A DNA stretch of 64,000 nt from Edaphobacter aggregans DSM 19364 (GCF_000745965.1 NZ_JQKI01000012.1:124001-188000), one strand, 5' to 3'; shown: positions 1 to 9,874, numbered from the stretch's first letter. Notes: generated from the sequence alone by a model not told the origin. Numbers and translations: made by a program.

Positions 1-2
1 CC

Positions 3-674
3 GGCATCATCGACACGCTGCATCTCGTCGAGGTCGCCCGAGCCGCCACGCTGCTGCGCAACGGCAGCGCGCTTAAGTCCGGCGCGGAGGTTCGCCGCTG
101 GTTCGCCGACTACCTCGAATGGATGCGCACCTCGAAGAACGGCCAGGAGGAGCGCGACGCCGCGAACAACCACGGAACCTGCTGGGTCCTGCAGGCCGGC
201 GAATTCGCCCGCTTCACCGGCAACACCGAGGTCATGGAATGGTGCCGCGACCGCTTCCGCACCACGCTCGTCCCCAAACAGATCGCGCCCGACGGCAGCC
301 TTCCTCTCGAACTCGCGCGAACCAAGCCCTACAGCTACTCGCTCTTCGACATGGATGTGCTCTGCGGCATCGCGCAAAGCCTCTCCAACAGGCAGGAGAG
401 CCTCTGGAGCTTCTCAACTCCTGACGGCCGCGGCCTCGCGAAGATGATGGAGTTCATGGTTCCCTTCATCGCCGACAAGTCGAAGTGGCCCTACAAGCAC
501 GACGTCGAGCACTGGGACGACTTCCCTGTCCGCAATCCGGCGCTGATCTTCTCCGGCATCGCCTATGACAAGCCCGAGTACATCACGGTCTGGAAGCGGC
601 TCAACCCCGACCCCACCGTCCCCGAGGTCATTCGCAACTTCCCCATCCGCCAGCCGCTTCTGTGGATCTCCTGA
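3..674 (+). CDS. alginate lyase family protein, C-terminal part (5' end outside window)
   Basis: The frame is open from base 3 to the TGA at 672-674, so only the last 223 residues are visible. The stretch with NNHGTCWVLQ, then PDGSLPLELARTKPYSYS, matches the C-terminal half of the alginate-lyase (alpha/alpha-toroid, PF05426) family, which cleaves or binds uronic-acid polysaccharides in the periplasm. It converges on the GH88/105 gene, with a shared hairpin between them, and belongs by context to the polysaccharide locus extending to 9.7 kb. True substrate cannot be read from the sequence; many acidobacterial members of this family are not alginate-specific. The start and any signal peptide lie upstream of the window. 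Confidence 0.8.
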   Translation, partial: GIIDTLHLVEVARAATLLRNGSALKSGAEVRRWFADYLEWMRTSKNGQEERDAANNHGTCWVLQAGEFARFTGNTEVMEWCRDRFRTTLVPKQIAPDGSLPLELARTKPYSYSLFDMDVLCGIAQSLSNRQESLWSFSTPDGRGLAKMMEFMVPFIADKSKWPYKHDVEHWDDFPVRNPALIFSGIAYDKPEYITVWKRLNPDPTVPEVIRNFPIRQPLLWIS

Positions 675-687
675 ACCTTCCGCAAAG

Positions 688-727
688 AAAGAGAGCCGCC
701 GGAAATCATCGCATCGGCTCTCTCTGT
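688..727. terminator. bidirectional terminator hairpin between convergent genes
   Basis: GAGAGCCG and CGGCTCTC form an 8-bp stem around a 16-base loop, with pyrimidine-rich sequence on one side and AAAGAAA on the other. It sits in the 65-bp gap between two convergent genes, so it could stop transcription from both. Confidence 0.6.
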
Positions 728-739
728 TCTGCAGTCTGA

Positions 740-2014
740 CTACTTCCCGCCCGCCAGCCGGTTCATCTGATAACCCGCCATCAGGAAGCCTCCCACGCCG
801 TACACATGGCTGGACGAGGGCTTGAACTTGCCCGGCTGCGCATCCACCGGCTGAATCGAGCCCAGCCGTCCGTCCGCGTAGACGTGCTGCAACATTCCCT
901 TCCACGACTTCTCAACAACAGGGAGGTACGTCTTGCGATCGAGGATGTGCTCGTTGATGCCATACGCAATCGCGTACGTAAAGAACGCCGAGCCCGAGAC
1001 CTCCGGAAGCTCATACGCGCCCGGATCGAGCAGTCCCGAACGCCACAAGCCGTCTTCGCCCTGGATGTTCTTCACTGCCTCGGCCATCTCCTTGAACTGC
1101 GCGATGTACTTCGGCCGGCTCGGATAGTTCTTCGGCATGATCTCCAGGACCTTCACCAGGCCGCCCAGAACCCATCCATTGCCGCGCGACCAGTAGAGGC
1201 TCTTGCCGTTCGCCTGTTTCTGCGTCAGGTAGCGCTCGTCGCGGAAGTAGAGGTGATCGGTCGGGCTATAGAGCTTTGCCGAGGTCTGCCACCACTCCTT
1301 GTCCATATAGTCGAGATATTTCCTGTCGCCCGTCGCCTTGTACAACTGGGCCAGCACCGGAGGAGCCATGTACAGTGCATCGCACCACCACCACACCAGC
1401 TTCGCAGGATCATCCGGACGAGCCACCAGGCGATCCATCACCTCATTCGTGTTCGCCATCCGCACCGGCTTGCGCTGAGCCTTCGGATCGCGCAGGTAGA
1501 GATACATATACGACTTGCCCATCGCCTCGTCGTCGGCGTGCGGAAAGCGATTGTCGATCAGCAGCCACTGCTCTTCTTCAGAGTACTTCTCGACTGCATT
1601 CCGAAACGTCGGATCGCCCGTAGCATCCGACGCAGCAAGCAGACCGTCGTACATCGCGGCATAGGTCCACAGCCGGTTGAACGTCGGCTCCGCCACCTTC
1701 ACCTGCCAGTCGGCGACCTTCTTGATCACCGCCTGGATCGCCTTCGGCTTCAGATCGGACGAGATGTCGGTGGCAAGCGGTCCGGGATCATCCGGCGCAT
1801 CGCCCGAAGCCTTGGAGTCCGGCACAGGCTTATTTGCATGCGCAGGAGCGGGAGCGGCCTGCGCAAACGCAGCCGTGCTGGCGCCCACCATCGCGCTCAC
1901 AGCAACCAGGCCAAGCGCACTCGCCCGGCGAAGACCACGCAAATCCAAGAAAGAGGGACGCAGAGAGAGCGACGACCCCGACGACGCGGGGGATCGCAGT
2001 TCGGCAAGAGGCAT
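740..2014 (-). CDS. glycoside hydrolase family 88/105 (unsaturated glucuronyl/rhamnogalacturonyl hydrolase)
   Basis: 424 residues. Residues about 1-50 hold a basic stretch and a hydrophobic signal-like segment ending near AFAQA; the rest is the alpha/alpha-barrel of YteR/UGL-type hydrolases, with WWWCDALYMAPP, YWSRGNGWVLGGLV and SGSAFFTYAIAYGIN blocks typical of GH105. The family removes 4,5-unsaturated uronic acids left by polysaccharide lyases, so it would act after the neighbouring lyase-family protein. It starts 22 bp after the ROK gene and is probably cotranscribed with it. Exact linkage specificity (pectin, ulvan or other uronate) cannot be decided. A long open frame on the opposite strand is only a shadow caused by GC-rich codon use. 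Confidence 0.9.
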   Translation of the reverse strand: MPLAELRSPASSGSSLSLRPSFLDLRGLRRASALGLVAVSAMVGASTAAFAQAAPAPAHANKPVPDSKASGDAPDDPGPLATDISSDLKPKAIQAVIKKVADWQVKVAEPTFNRLWTYAAMYDGLLAASDATGDPTFRNAVEKYSEEEQWLLIDNRFPHADDEAMGKSYMYLYLRDPKAQRKPVRMANTNEVMDRLVARPDDPAKLVWWWCDALYMAPPVLAQLYKATGDRKYLDYMDKEWWQTSAKLYSPTDHLYFRDERYLTQKQANGKSLYWSRGNGWVLGGLVKVLEIMPKNYPSRPKYIAQFKEMAEAVKNIQGEDGLWRSGLLDPGAYELPEVSGSAFFTYAIAYGINEHILDRKTYLPVVEKSWKGMLQHVYADGRLGSIQPVDAQPGKFKPSSSHVYGVGGFLMAGYQMNRLAGGK

Positions 2015-2036
2015 AAACGGCAGATTTCCTTTCAGT

Positions 2037-3209
2037 TCAGTTGAGACCCTGGTTCATGACGAGCGCGACTGCGCTGCGCAGCCTCGCGGTGTTGCCCTCA
2101 AACGAGGGCCGCAGTTTTGGAGCCTTTGAGAAGGCATTCTGTTTGAGCTCGGCCTCGATCTTCGGGCCGAACAGGTGCCAGGCGCTCGTAATGTCGCCCA
2201 CAATCACGATCTCGCTCGGAGCCAGCGCAGAGGCGATCATCCGCAGGCCCCTGCCCAGATAGCAGGACATCTTTTCCAGTGCGCGGGTGGCGTTCTTGTC
2301 GTCGGCCTGCGCCATCTTCACCAGCGCGGCAAAGCTTGGCGGAGCGCCGTTGCCGCTGATCTCCCGGTAGTAGCGCAGCCCCGCACGGTTCGAGGCCAGC
2401 GTCTCCCAGCAGCCGCGCCCGCCGCAGCCGCAGGGATGACCGTCGTGCTCCATCTCCACGTGGCCGAACTCGCCCGCCATGCCATTGGCTCCGCGCAGCA
2501 GCCGGCCGTTCGAGAAGATGCCCGTCCCGATGCCCTCCGACACATTCACCACGACAATATCCTGTAGGCCGTCGCTGTCTCCGAACCACACCTCGGAGAG
2601 AGCGCAGGCGTTCGCAACATTGTCTATCTCCACGCGCAGCCCGGTCGCGCGATGAATCCTCGACTTGATGCTCTGCACCGGCCAGTTCAGGTTCGGCGCA
2701 AAGATCGGCTTCCTCAGCTCCGGATCGGCGCGCCCCGGAAGGCTGATGCCCACTCCGTCGAACGCCTTGTCCGCGTGATTCGCAATTAGCTTGCGGATCG
2801 CCGCCACGATCGGCGTGATCGCCTTGTTGGGATCGTCCGGCAGTGCCACGATATTCTGCGCGACGATCCTTCCGCCCAGATCGGTCACCGCTACCGTCGT
2901 CTGCGAGGGATGAATGTCCAGCGCAATCACGGCGCGCTGATGGTTCAGCTCCAGAAACGTAGGCCGCCGACCACGCGGAAGCCTGCCAGTCGATCCCTCG
3001 AGCACCCATCTCTCACGAATCAGGTCTTCGACGATCAGCGAGATCGTGCTCCGCTGCAAGCCCGAGACACGAGCCAGATCGGCCCGCGAGATCGGCTGTC
3101 GCGTCCGAATCAGGTTGAAGACAAGATTGCGATTGATCTGCCGAGGCGTCTTGTTCGACGCACTTTGTTTTCGCGTAAACGTGAATGCGTGGGTCGGAGG
3201 TGTTGGCAT
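2037..3209 (-). CDS. ROK family transcriptional regulator
   Basis: 390 residues. Residues about 20-80 form a winged helix (SRADLARVSGLQRSTISLIVEDL), followed by an actin-like ROK sugar-kinase fold. The zinc motif CGCGGRGCWE is present at about residues 260-270, and GIGTGIFSNGRLLRGANGMAGEFGH matches the ROK signature. Proteins with both parts (NagC/XylR type) act as sugar-responsive DNA-binding regulators. It is divergent from the GH2 gene and 22 bp upstream of the GH105 gene, so it most likely controls this polysaccharide locus. The inducer is unknown. Confidence 0.9.
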   Translation of the reverse strand: MPTPPTHAFTFTRKQSASNKTPRQINRNLVFNLIRTRQPISRADLARVSGLQRSTISLIVEDLIRERWVLEGSTGRLPRGRRPTFLELNHQRAVIALDIHPSQTTVAVTDLGGRIVAQNIVALPDDPNKAITPIVAAIRKLIANHADKAFDGVGISLPGRADPELRKPIFAPNLNWPVQSIKSRIHRATGLRVEIDNVANACALSEVWFGDSDGLQDIVVVNVSEGIGTGIFSNGRLLRGANGMAGEFGHVEMEHDGHPCGCGGRGCWETLASNRAGLRYYREISGNGAPPSFAALVKMAQADDKNATRALEKMSCYLGRGLRMIASALAPSEIVIVGDITSAWHLFGPKIEAELKQNAFSKAPKLRPSFEGNTARLRSAVALVMNQGLN

Positions 3210-3317
3210 CTTGGGCGTCCTGTCTTTCCGTACCGATCGAACTGCAGCACCACAGGTAAAGCGATTTTGCAGGCTGAAATCTAAACCACTGACGATCTTC
3301 GTTCGCTTCCCCGTAAC

Positions 3318-3346
3318 TTGACATCGCGGAGGAAGAGTCTTTATAT
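3318..3346 (+). promoter_or_regulatory. sigma70-like promoter for the GH2 gene
   Basis: TTGACA at 3318-3323 and TTATAT at 3341-3346 with a 17-bp spacer, in the 248-bp region between the divergent ROK and GH2 genes, about 110 bp before the GH2 start. The ROK protein would be expected to bind in this region, but no clear palindrome was found. Confidence 0.6.
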
Positions 3347-3457
3347 CACTGGAAGCCCGGCATTTTGTAGACGGTCTGAATTATATGTCGCAGATTGTCC
3401 TGCTGGCCCGGCGCTTCTACCCGGAAGTAACCCCTGTACTGGAGCCCTGGCCCCGCT

Positions 3458-5974
3458 ATGCCTACTCGCCGACAGTTCCTCGCCAGCAGCGTGTCCGCCG
3501 CTGCCGCCGCCTCATTTCTCTCGCGCTCGGCCCTTAGCGCATCTCTTGCAAGACTTGCCGATGGCGGCAGCTCGGCCTCAGAAAACTGCCGCCTCTCCGC
3601 GGGATGGGAGTACTTTCAGGGCTCGCTCGGCGGCCCCTGGGAGGTCTGGCACTCCCAGGAGGTCGCCGCCTTCCAGCCAGTCGCCATGCCCCACTGCTTT
3701 AATGCCTACGACGGCTGTGACCCGGACGTTCCCGCCTATCGGGGCCCCGGCTGGTACCGCACTCACGTCCCGATCGCCAACCCCTACCCCAACGGCCGCA
3801 CCCTACTCCAATTCGAGGGCGCCGGGCAGGACACCACCGTCTACGTCGGCGACACCCTCGTCGGCAAGCACGTCGGCGGCTACGACGAGTTCATCTTCGA
3901 CATCACCGGCGCCATCGCCAAACTTCCCCCTCCTCCCGCACCCGATCCAAAGAAGAAGACGCCCGCCAACGGAATCCCGCTCGCCATCCTCTGCGACAAC
4001 TCCCGCGACCTCGACCGCATACCTTCGGACCTGAGCGATTTCACGCTCTACGGCGGCCTCTATCGCCACGTCAGCCTCGTCTACGTTCCCTCCGTCTCGC
4101 TCGAGACCGTCCATATCAAGACCACTCTTGCCACACCGAAGTCCCCGGCTGAGGTCGAACTGATCGCCTCGCTCTACAATCCCGCCAACACCACCACGCC
4201 CGTAACCCTCGCCATCGAGTTCCTCGATGCCAAGGGCGCCTCCGTCCACACCGCAAAGCAGATCCTCACACCGTGGACATCGGCAAAATCCCTCACCTCC
4301 TTCAGCCTCCGCACGCCCCAACTCTGGAGCCCCGCCATCCCGCAGCTCTACCAGTGCCGCATCACTCTCACTACGTCCGCCGGCGAATACACCGCCACGG
4401 AAGCCTTCGGCATTCGCCACACCGAGTGGGTCGAGCACGGCCCCTTCAAGCTCAACGGCGAGCGCCTCCTCCTGCGCGGAACACACCGCCACGAGGATCA
4501 CGCCGGCTACGCCGCCGCCATGCCCGACGACCTCCTCGAGCAGGAGATGCGCCTCATTAAAGATATGGGCGCCAACTTCATCCGCCTCGCCCACTACCAG
4601 CAGTCCCGCCGCGTGCTCGAGCACTGCGATCGCCTCGGCATCCTCGTCTGGGAGGAGATCCCCTGGTGCCGCGGCGGCATCGGCAACGAGACCTTCCAGG
4701 AGATGGGCCGCCGTACTCTGCGAAACATGATCGCCCAGCACTACAACCACCCCAGCGTCCTGCTCTGGGGCCTGGGCAACGAGGACGACTGGCCCACGGA
4801 GTATCCAGAGGTCGACCAGCAGAAGATCCGCGCCTACCTCACCGAGCTGCGCGACCTCTCCCACCAACTCGACCCCTCGCGCATGACCACCATCCGCCGC
4901 TGCGACTTCTGCCGCGACATCCCCGACGTCTATTCCCCTTCCATCTGGGCCGGCTGGTACAGCGGAACCTACCCCGAGTATCAAAAGTCCCTCGAGACCC
5001 AGCGCGAGCGCGTCAAGCATCTCTTCCACGCCGAGTGGGGTGCCGACAGCCACGCCGGCCGCCACTCCGAAAACCCCGACAAGGCACTCGCCCAGGTCGC
5101 CACCGGCCACGGCACCGACGAGCGCGGCATGGCCTACCTCAAGACCGGCGGCGAGGCCCGTGTCTCCCGCGACGGCGACTGGTCCGAGACCTACGCCTGC
5201 AACCTCTTCGACTGGCACCTCAAGGTTCAGGACACCCTCGACTGGTTCACCGGGTCCGCGCAGTGGGTCTTCAAAGACTTCACCACGCCCCTGCGCGTCG
5301 ACAACCCCGTCCCTCGCGTCAACCAGAAGGGTCTCATCACCCGCGACATGCAGAAGAAGGAGGCCTACTTCGTCTTCCAGTCCTACTGGTCCGACGTCCC
5401 TATGGCCCACATCTACGGCCACTCCTGGCCCATCCGCTGGGGCGCGTCCGGCGAACAGAAGATGGTCAAGGTCTACTCCAACTGCGAAAATGCTGAGCTT
5501 TTTCTCAATGGAACCTCTCTCGGCTCCCGTACCCGCAACAGCCAGGACTTCCCCGCCGCCGGCCTTCGCTGGATGACCCCATTTGTCGAAGGTACGAACA
5601 AACTGCGCGTCGTCGCGCGAAGAGGTTCGACCACCGTCACCGACGAGATCGAGTTCCAGTATCAGACCCAGACGTGGACCACTCCGGCAAAGTTCACGCT
5701 AACGGAACTCCATCGTACCGACGATAAGATCACCGTCGAAGCGAAGCTCTGCGATGCCCAGGGCGTCCTCTGCCTCGACGCCCGCACTCGCGTCCGATTC
5801 TCGCTGGCCGGCAACGGGCGTCTGATTGATAATCAGGGCACTCCCACTGGCTCCCGCGTCGTTGAGCTGGCCAACGGACGAGCCCGCTTCACCATCGAGC
5901 GCAGGCACTCTGGCGAGTCGCTGGTCGCAGTCGAAGCCATGGACCTTCCGAGCGCCTCGCTTGCGCTAGCGTAA
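3458..5974 (+). CDS. glycoside hydrolase family 2 (beta-galactosidase/beta-glucuronidase-like), Tat signal
   Basis: 838 residues. The N-terminus MPTRRQFLASSVSAAAAASF is a twin-arginine signal with a hydrophobic core, so export by Tat is expected. GH2 order follows: sugar-binding jelly roll (about 45-215), immunoglobulin-like domain (about 220-325), then the TIM barrel with the acid/base site in LLWGLGNEDDW and the likely nucleophile in FHAEWGADSHAG. C-terminal Ig-like domains with ENAELFLNG and EFQYQT complete it. It is transcribed away from the ROK regulator and ahead of the TonB receptor. Specificity may be beta-galactoside, beta-glucuronide or another hexoside; the sequence alone does not decide. 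Confidence 0.9.
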   Translation: MPTRRQFLASSVSAAAAASFLSRSALSASLARLADGGSSASENCRLSAGWEYFQGSLGGPWEVWHSQEVAAFQPVAMPHCFNAYDGCDPDVPAYRGPGWYRTHVPIANPYPNGRTLLQFEGAGQDTTVYVGDTLVGKHVGGYDEFIFDITGAIAKLPPPPAPDPKKKTPANGIPLAILCDNSRDLDRIPSDLSDFTLYGGLYRHVSLVYVPSVSLETVHIKTTLATPKSPAEVELIASLYNPANTTTPVTLAIEFLDAKGASVHTAKQILTPWTSAKSLTSFSLRTPQLWSPAIPQLYQCRITLTTSAGEYTATEAFGIRHTEWVEHGPFKLNGERLLLRGTHRHEDHAGYAAAMPDDLLEQEMRLIKDMGANFIRLAHYQQSRRVLEHCDRLGILVWEEIPWCRGGIGNETFQEMGRRTLRNMIAQHYNHPSVLLWGLGNEDDWPTEYPEVDQQKIRAYLTELRDLSHQLDPSRMTTIRRCDFCRDIPDVYSPSIWAGWYSGTYPEYQKSLETQRERVKHLFHAEWGADSHAGRHSENPDKALAQVATGHGTDERGMAYLKTGGEARVSRDGDWSETYACNLFDWHLKVQDTLDWFTGSAQWVFKDFTTPLRVDNPVPRVNQKGLITRDMQKKEAYFVFQSYWSDVPMAHIYGHSWPIRWGASGEQKMVKVYSNCENAELFLNGTSLGSRTRNSQDFPAAGLRWMTPFVEGTNKLRVVARRGSTTVTDEIEFQYQTQTWTTPAKFTLTELHRTDDKITVEAKLCDAQGVLCLDARTRVRFSLAGNGRLIDNQGTPTGSRVVELANGRARFTIERRHSGESLVAVEAMDLPSASLALA

Positions 5975-6020
5975 AAACAGTACCTCGAAAGTGGCACAAA
6001 TCTCGGCCACGATTCTAATT

Positions 6021-6156
6021 CGTGACCAGATCGGTCACGTTTTTATTAACCTCGCCGAAATGAACGATTGACAATCGTTCATTCCGCGAACTATCTTTCC
6101 CAGCGATTCCAAAAATCAAGTTAGAGCCTCGTTCAACGGGGCGAGACAAACGTTTG
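6021..6156 (+). promoter_or_regulatory. receptor gene control region: promoter overlapped by palindromes
   Basis: CGTGACC-AGATC-GGTCACG is a perfect 7-bp-arm palindrome at 6021-6039. A second perfect one has 10-bp arms ATGAACGATT and AATCGTTCAT around GAC at 6060-6082. The second contains a TTGACA box (6068-6073) that pairs with TATCTT at 6092-6097 (18-bp spacer). A LacI-type CAAACGTTTG lies at 6147-6156, 16 bp before the start codon. Repressor binding at the second palindrome would cover the -35 box. Confidence 0.6.
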
Positions 6157-6172
6157 ACTCTGGAGGCAACAC

Positions 6173-9100
6173 ATGAATAGTGCCTTATTCTCTCGGGGCT
6201 GGCGGTTTGCACTGCTTGCGCTACTGGCCATCGGGCTCTCTGCCGATGCCAACGCGCAGCTCAGCACCGCAACGCTCGCCGGTACGATTACCGACTCCAC
6301 CGGCGCGGCCATCCCGAATGCGACCATCACACTGTTACAAACTGCGACGAACTTCACGCGCGTCGCTAAGTCCAAGGCGGACGGCTCCTATCACGAGGAG
6401 TTCCTCCCCATCGGCCCCTATCGGATCACTGTAGCCGCTCCGGGCTTCAAGACCCTCAATCGCACCGGCATCAGCCTCTCGGTTATGCAGAACGCCGATC
6501 TCGACCTGCAACTCGAGGTCGGAACCACCGGCGAGACGATCGAGGTCGTCGCTGACGTTCCCCTGGTCAATACCGGTGACTCCACCCTCGGACAGACCGT
6601 CTCGAACGTCGAAATCGACAACCTTCCCCTCGTCAACCGGAACGTCGACCGTCTGCTGCAGCTCGTTCCCGGTGTGCAGACCGTCAACACCATCAACAAC
6701 CTCGGCTATCAGGAAATCAAGGTTCTCATCAACGGATCGACCGACGGCTTCGTCGGACAGGTCTCTTACTACCTCGATGGCGGCCTTAACATGACCGGCC
6801 TCCGCAACTCGGGTAACCAGGTCCCCAATCCCGACGCAGTCAGCCAATTCAACGTCGTTACCAATAACTACAGCGCTCAGCTCGGGAAGTACTCTGCTGG
6901 CGTCGTCAGCATCGTCACGAAGAGTGGAACCAACGGCTTCCATGGGTCGGCCTTCGAGTTCTTCCGCGATAGAAATTTCAACTCCGGAGGCTTTAACACC
7001 GGTGGCGCTCCTCCAAACGCATACAATCTCCATCGTTTTGGCGCTACCCTCGGTGGGCCCATCCGTCGCGACAGAGACTTCTTCTTCGGCAGCTTCGGCG
7101 GGTATCGCTTCAGAACAGTTGCAACCAACAGCGGAAACCTTCCAAGCGATGCCCAGATCGCGGGCAACTTCTCTGAGAATCTGCCCAGCGATATCACGCG
7201 CTGCAACCAGGCTCCTACTGCTGCGGACAATACCAACATCAAGTTCCTCGTCTGCGATCCCAAGACCGGAAACCCCTTCCCAGGCAACATCATTCCCGCC
7301 TCGCGTCTCGATCCCACCGCGGTCAACATCATTAAGTATGTAAAGTCGGCAGTCACCCAGATTCCCAAACAGCCCTTCCGTTCCGGCGATACACCGTACA
7401 CCTATCGCATTCTCGAGCCGACGCCCGAGCAGAACGAAGAGTACCTGATCAAGACCGATCACCAGATAACCTCATCTCACCGGCTCACACTCAGCTACTT
7501 CCTTCTGAACTACAGCACCCGTATCAACCTCGGCGGCTTTACGCAGAAGTGGTCCTCTTCCAACTACGCCAACAAGCAGCAGAACGCCAACATCAGCGAC
7601 GTATGGACCGTCAGCGGACGTACCGTCAACCAGTTCTGGGTCAATTACACCCGTCAGAACGGCGGTCGTAATCCCGTATCCGGCGACCCCACCAAGAAGA
7701 CCCTCGCCGACTTCGGCTCGGACTTCGGTGTCGTCGGCGCTCCATCTCTTCCCAATATCAGCGTAGGCGGCGTTGAGGGCTTCACCCTGGCGCAGGCCAT
7801 CACTGGTCCTAAGGCCGGCGCTAACGTCTACGGTGTTCGCGACGTCCTCAGTACCACTCGTGGCCGTCACACACTTTACTTCGGTGGTGAGGCTGGCCTC
7901 GAAAAGGACTTCCAGCTCACCTCGCTCAACAACTACGGCACGTTCAGCTTCAACACCACCAACGGCAGCAGCTTCGCCCGTTCCACGAACGGTCTTTCGG
8001 ACTTCATTCTCGGCGTACCCGCCAGCATGGGTCAGGATACCGGGCTCTATGCCAATGCGAACTGGCTCCTCTTCGCAGCCTTTGCACAGGATGACTGGCG
8101 CATCACCCCGAAGCTGACTCTCAACCTGGGCATCCGCTACGACTGGCAGCAGGCACCCACCGACAACAAGCGCATGCAGACGAACTTCACTCCTGGTGTT
8201 CAGTCGCATGCCTTCACGGCCTCCGTCATCGGAACCAACAAGACCCTTGCTCCTCTCGGCATGCTCTTCCCCGGTGACCCCGGTGTTCCGAAGGGCGGCG
8301 TCTTTACACCTCTCAATCACGCCTCGCCGCGCTTAGGTTTCGCATATGATCCCTACGGCAACGGCAAGACTGTCCTTCACGGAGCTGCCGGCCTCTTCTT
8401 CGGCGGTATCTCCGGAAATCAGTGGGAGTTCCCTTCCAACTTCGCTCCTTACGCTGTTCGTAATAGCGGATACACGAAGGTCCAGTCACTGACACATCCT
8501 TACTCGAATGACCCGACTGAGTTCCCCACCGGAACCAATCCCTATCCACAGCTGGCGTTCGACTATAAGAGCAAGACGGCGACCTTTCTTCCGTTGAATC
8601 AGGTCGTGGCCTTTGATCCGAACTATCGCTGGCCATACTCTATCCAGCTCAACTTCGGGATCCAGCAGCAACTCACCAACAGCCTGGCATTCAGTGCCTA
8701 CTACGTAGGTTCACTCAACCGAAAGACGCCACTCTATAACGACATCAACGGTCCCATCTTCAACGTCAGCCCTCAGGGTACGTCCGGTCCGTCGTGCTTC
8801 CTCCCGGGAACCAAAACGCCCGACACGACCAAAGGCTGCGGTTATGCCAATACAAGCGGAACGATCAACAACCGTCGCCCACTGAACTCCATGTTCGGAA
8901 ACTCGGCGGCCAGCCCCATCTACTCGAACGTCTGGATCATTCGCTCTAACCAGAACTCCAACTACAACGGTCTGCAAGTTGTACTCGAGCAGCGTATTAC
9001 CCACCACATCAGTGCCCGCGGCTACTACACGTGGAGCAAGACGCTTCAGAGCAACACTCTTGACTCCACAGGCGGCCTCAATGGAACCTTCGTCGATGCC

Positions 9101-9712
9101 AACTATCCGCAGCTCGAGTACCGCCAGCGTTCTGACCAGGACCGTCGTCACATGATGACCATGTCCTTTGTCTGGAAGCCGGACTATTTCGACCGCTACA
9201 ATCGTTTTGTCCGCACGGCTCTTAACGGATGGACGGTCACGGGAATCTGGACGGCAAACAGCGGCCAGCCCTTCACCGTGACCACCGGAAACGACAACTA
9301 CTTCTCGGGTCTGGGCAACAACCGTCCGAGCATTCTTTCTGGCAAGCAGCCTCACACGCTGCCCAGCAACTCGCGTACGGCCGAAAGGAAGCTGTGGTTC
9401 GACACCTCGGCCTACTGTCGTCCAGGTGTTGATGCGGGCTGTTCCGGCGTTGGACCTCTCGGCCTGCTCGGAAATGAGCGGCCGGCACAGCTCGACGTAC
9501 CCGGTTATAAGAACGTGGATGCGTCGCTGTTCCGTTCCTTCTCCATCTACGAGCAGCTGAAGTTCCAGCTCCGCGGTGAGTTCTCCAACGTCTTCAACTT
9601 CGTCAACCTCGGCGGACCCTCAGCGTCCATCAACAGCTCGACCTACGGTCAGATCAATGGAAGTGGCGGCGGCCAGCGCGTCATTCAGGTCGGCGGCCGA
9701 ATCCTCTTCTAA
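6173..9712 (+). CDS. TonB-dependent receptor, Oar-like with carboxypeptidase-regulatory-like domain
   Basis: 1179 residues. Signal peptide (about 1-28, ending DANAQ), then a CarboxypepD_reg-like Ig fold (GTITDSTGAAIPNATITL, about 35-115), a plug domain (about 120-250) and a long beta-barrel ending in phenylalanine (GGRILF) as expected for BAM-inserted barrels. A start with GGAGG 8-9 bp upstream supports ATG at 6173. These receptors are abundant in Acidobacteriota and probably import large carbohydrates across the outer membrane with TonB energy; the surrounding glycoside hydrolases support a sugar ligand here. A strong terminator follows, so it is a single transcription unit. Confidence 0.92.
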   Translation: MNSALFSRGWRFALLALLAIGLSADANAQLSTATLAGTITDSTGAAIPNATITLLQTATNFTRVAKSKADGSYHEEFLPIGPYRITVAAPGFKTLNRTGISLSVMQNADLDLQLEVGTTGETIEVVADVPLVNTGDSTLGQTVSNVEIDNLPLVNRNVDRLLQLVPGVQTVNTINNLGYQEIKVLINGSTDGFVGQVSYYLDGGLNMTGLRNSGNQVPNPDAVSQFNVVTNNYSAQLGKYSAGVVSIVTKSGTNGFHGSAFEFFRDRNFNSGGFNTGGAPPNAYNLHRFGATLGGPIRRDRDFFFGSFGGYRFRTVATNSGNLPSDAQIAGNFSENLPSDITRCNQAPTAADNTNIKFLVCDPKTGNPFPGNIIPASRLDPTAVNIIKYVKSAVTQIPKQPFRSGDTPYTYRILEPTPEQNEEYLIKTDHQITSSHRLTLSYFLLNYSTRINLGGFTQKWSSSNYANKQQNANISDVWTVSGRTVNQFWVNYTRQNGGRNPVSGDPTKKTLADFGSDFGVVGAPSLPNISVGGVEGFTLAQAITGPKAGANVYGVRDVLSTTRGRHTLYFGGEAGLEKDFQLTSLNNYGTFSFNTTNGSSFARSTNGLSDFILGVPASMGQDTGLYANANWLLFAAFAQDDWRITPKLTLNLGIRYDWQQAPTDNKRMQTNFTPGVQSHAFTASVIGTNKTLAPLGMLFPGDPGVPKGGVFTPLNHASPRLGFAYDPYGNGKTVLHGAAGLFFGGISGNQWEFPSNFAPYAVRNSGYTKVQSLTHPYSNDPTEFPTGTNPYPQLAFDYKSKTATFLPLNQVVAFDPNYRWPYSIQLNFGIQQQLTNSLAFSAYYVGSLNRKTPLYNDINGPIFNVSPQGTSGPSCFLPGTKTPDTTKGCGYANTSGTINNRRPLNSMFGNSAASPIYSNVWIIRSNQNSNYNGLQVVLEQRITHHISARGYYTWSKTLQSNTLDSTGGLNGTFVDANYPQLEYRQRSDQDRRHMMTMSFVWKPDYFDRYNRFVRTALNGWTVTGIWTANSGQPFTVTTGNDNYFSGLGNNRPSILSGKQPHTLPSNSRTAERKLWFDTSAYCRPGVDAGCSGVGPLGLLGNERPAQLDVPGYKNVDASLFRSFSIYEQLKFQLRGEFSNVFNFVNLGGPSASINSSTYGQINGSGGGQRVIQVGGRILF

Positions 9713-9729
9713 CAACGTACTTCCCTCTC

Positions 9730-9773
9730 CTCCCGGGACATCGGCTCACACCGATGCCCGGGAGTTTTCTCTT
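9730..9773 (+). terminator. rho-independent terminator after the TonB receptor
   Basis: CTCCCGGG/CCCGGGAG plus CATCGG/CCGATG give a long two-part stem with a 6-base loop, followed by TTTTCTCTTT. It lies 18 bp after the receptor stop codon. Confidence 0.85.
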
Positions 9774-9874
9774 TAAGAGACGCATCGATTCTTCCCCGCC
9801 TGCGTCGAACAAAGATGCCGGCTTCGCTCCGGTATATTAAATCTTCCGGCTGTACTTCTCAGGAGGTCTCCTTC

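Noticed and set aside
806..2044. Long plus-strand frame (about 412 codons) opposite the GH105 gene
   Set aside because: Arg/His-rich product without any domain; it arises from the C/G third-position bias of the real minus-strand gene.
3803..5422. Long minus-strand frame opposite the GH2 gene
   Set aside because: Val/Gly/Glu-rich low-complexity product typical of an antisense shadow; the GH2 motifs on the plus strand are unambiguous.
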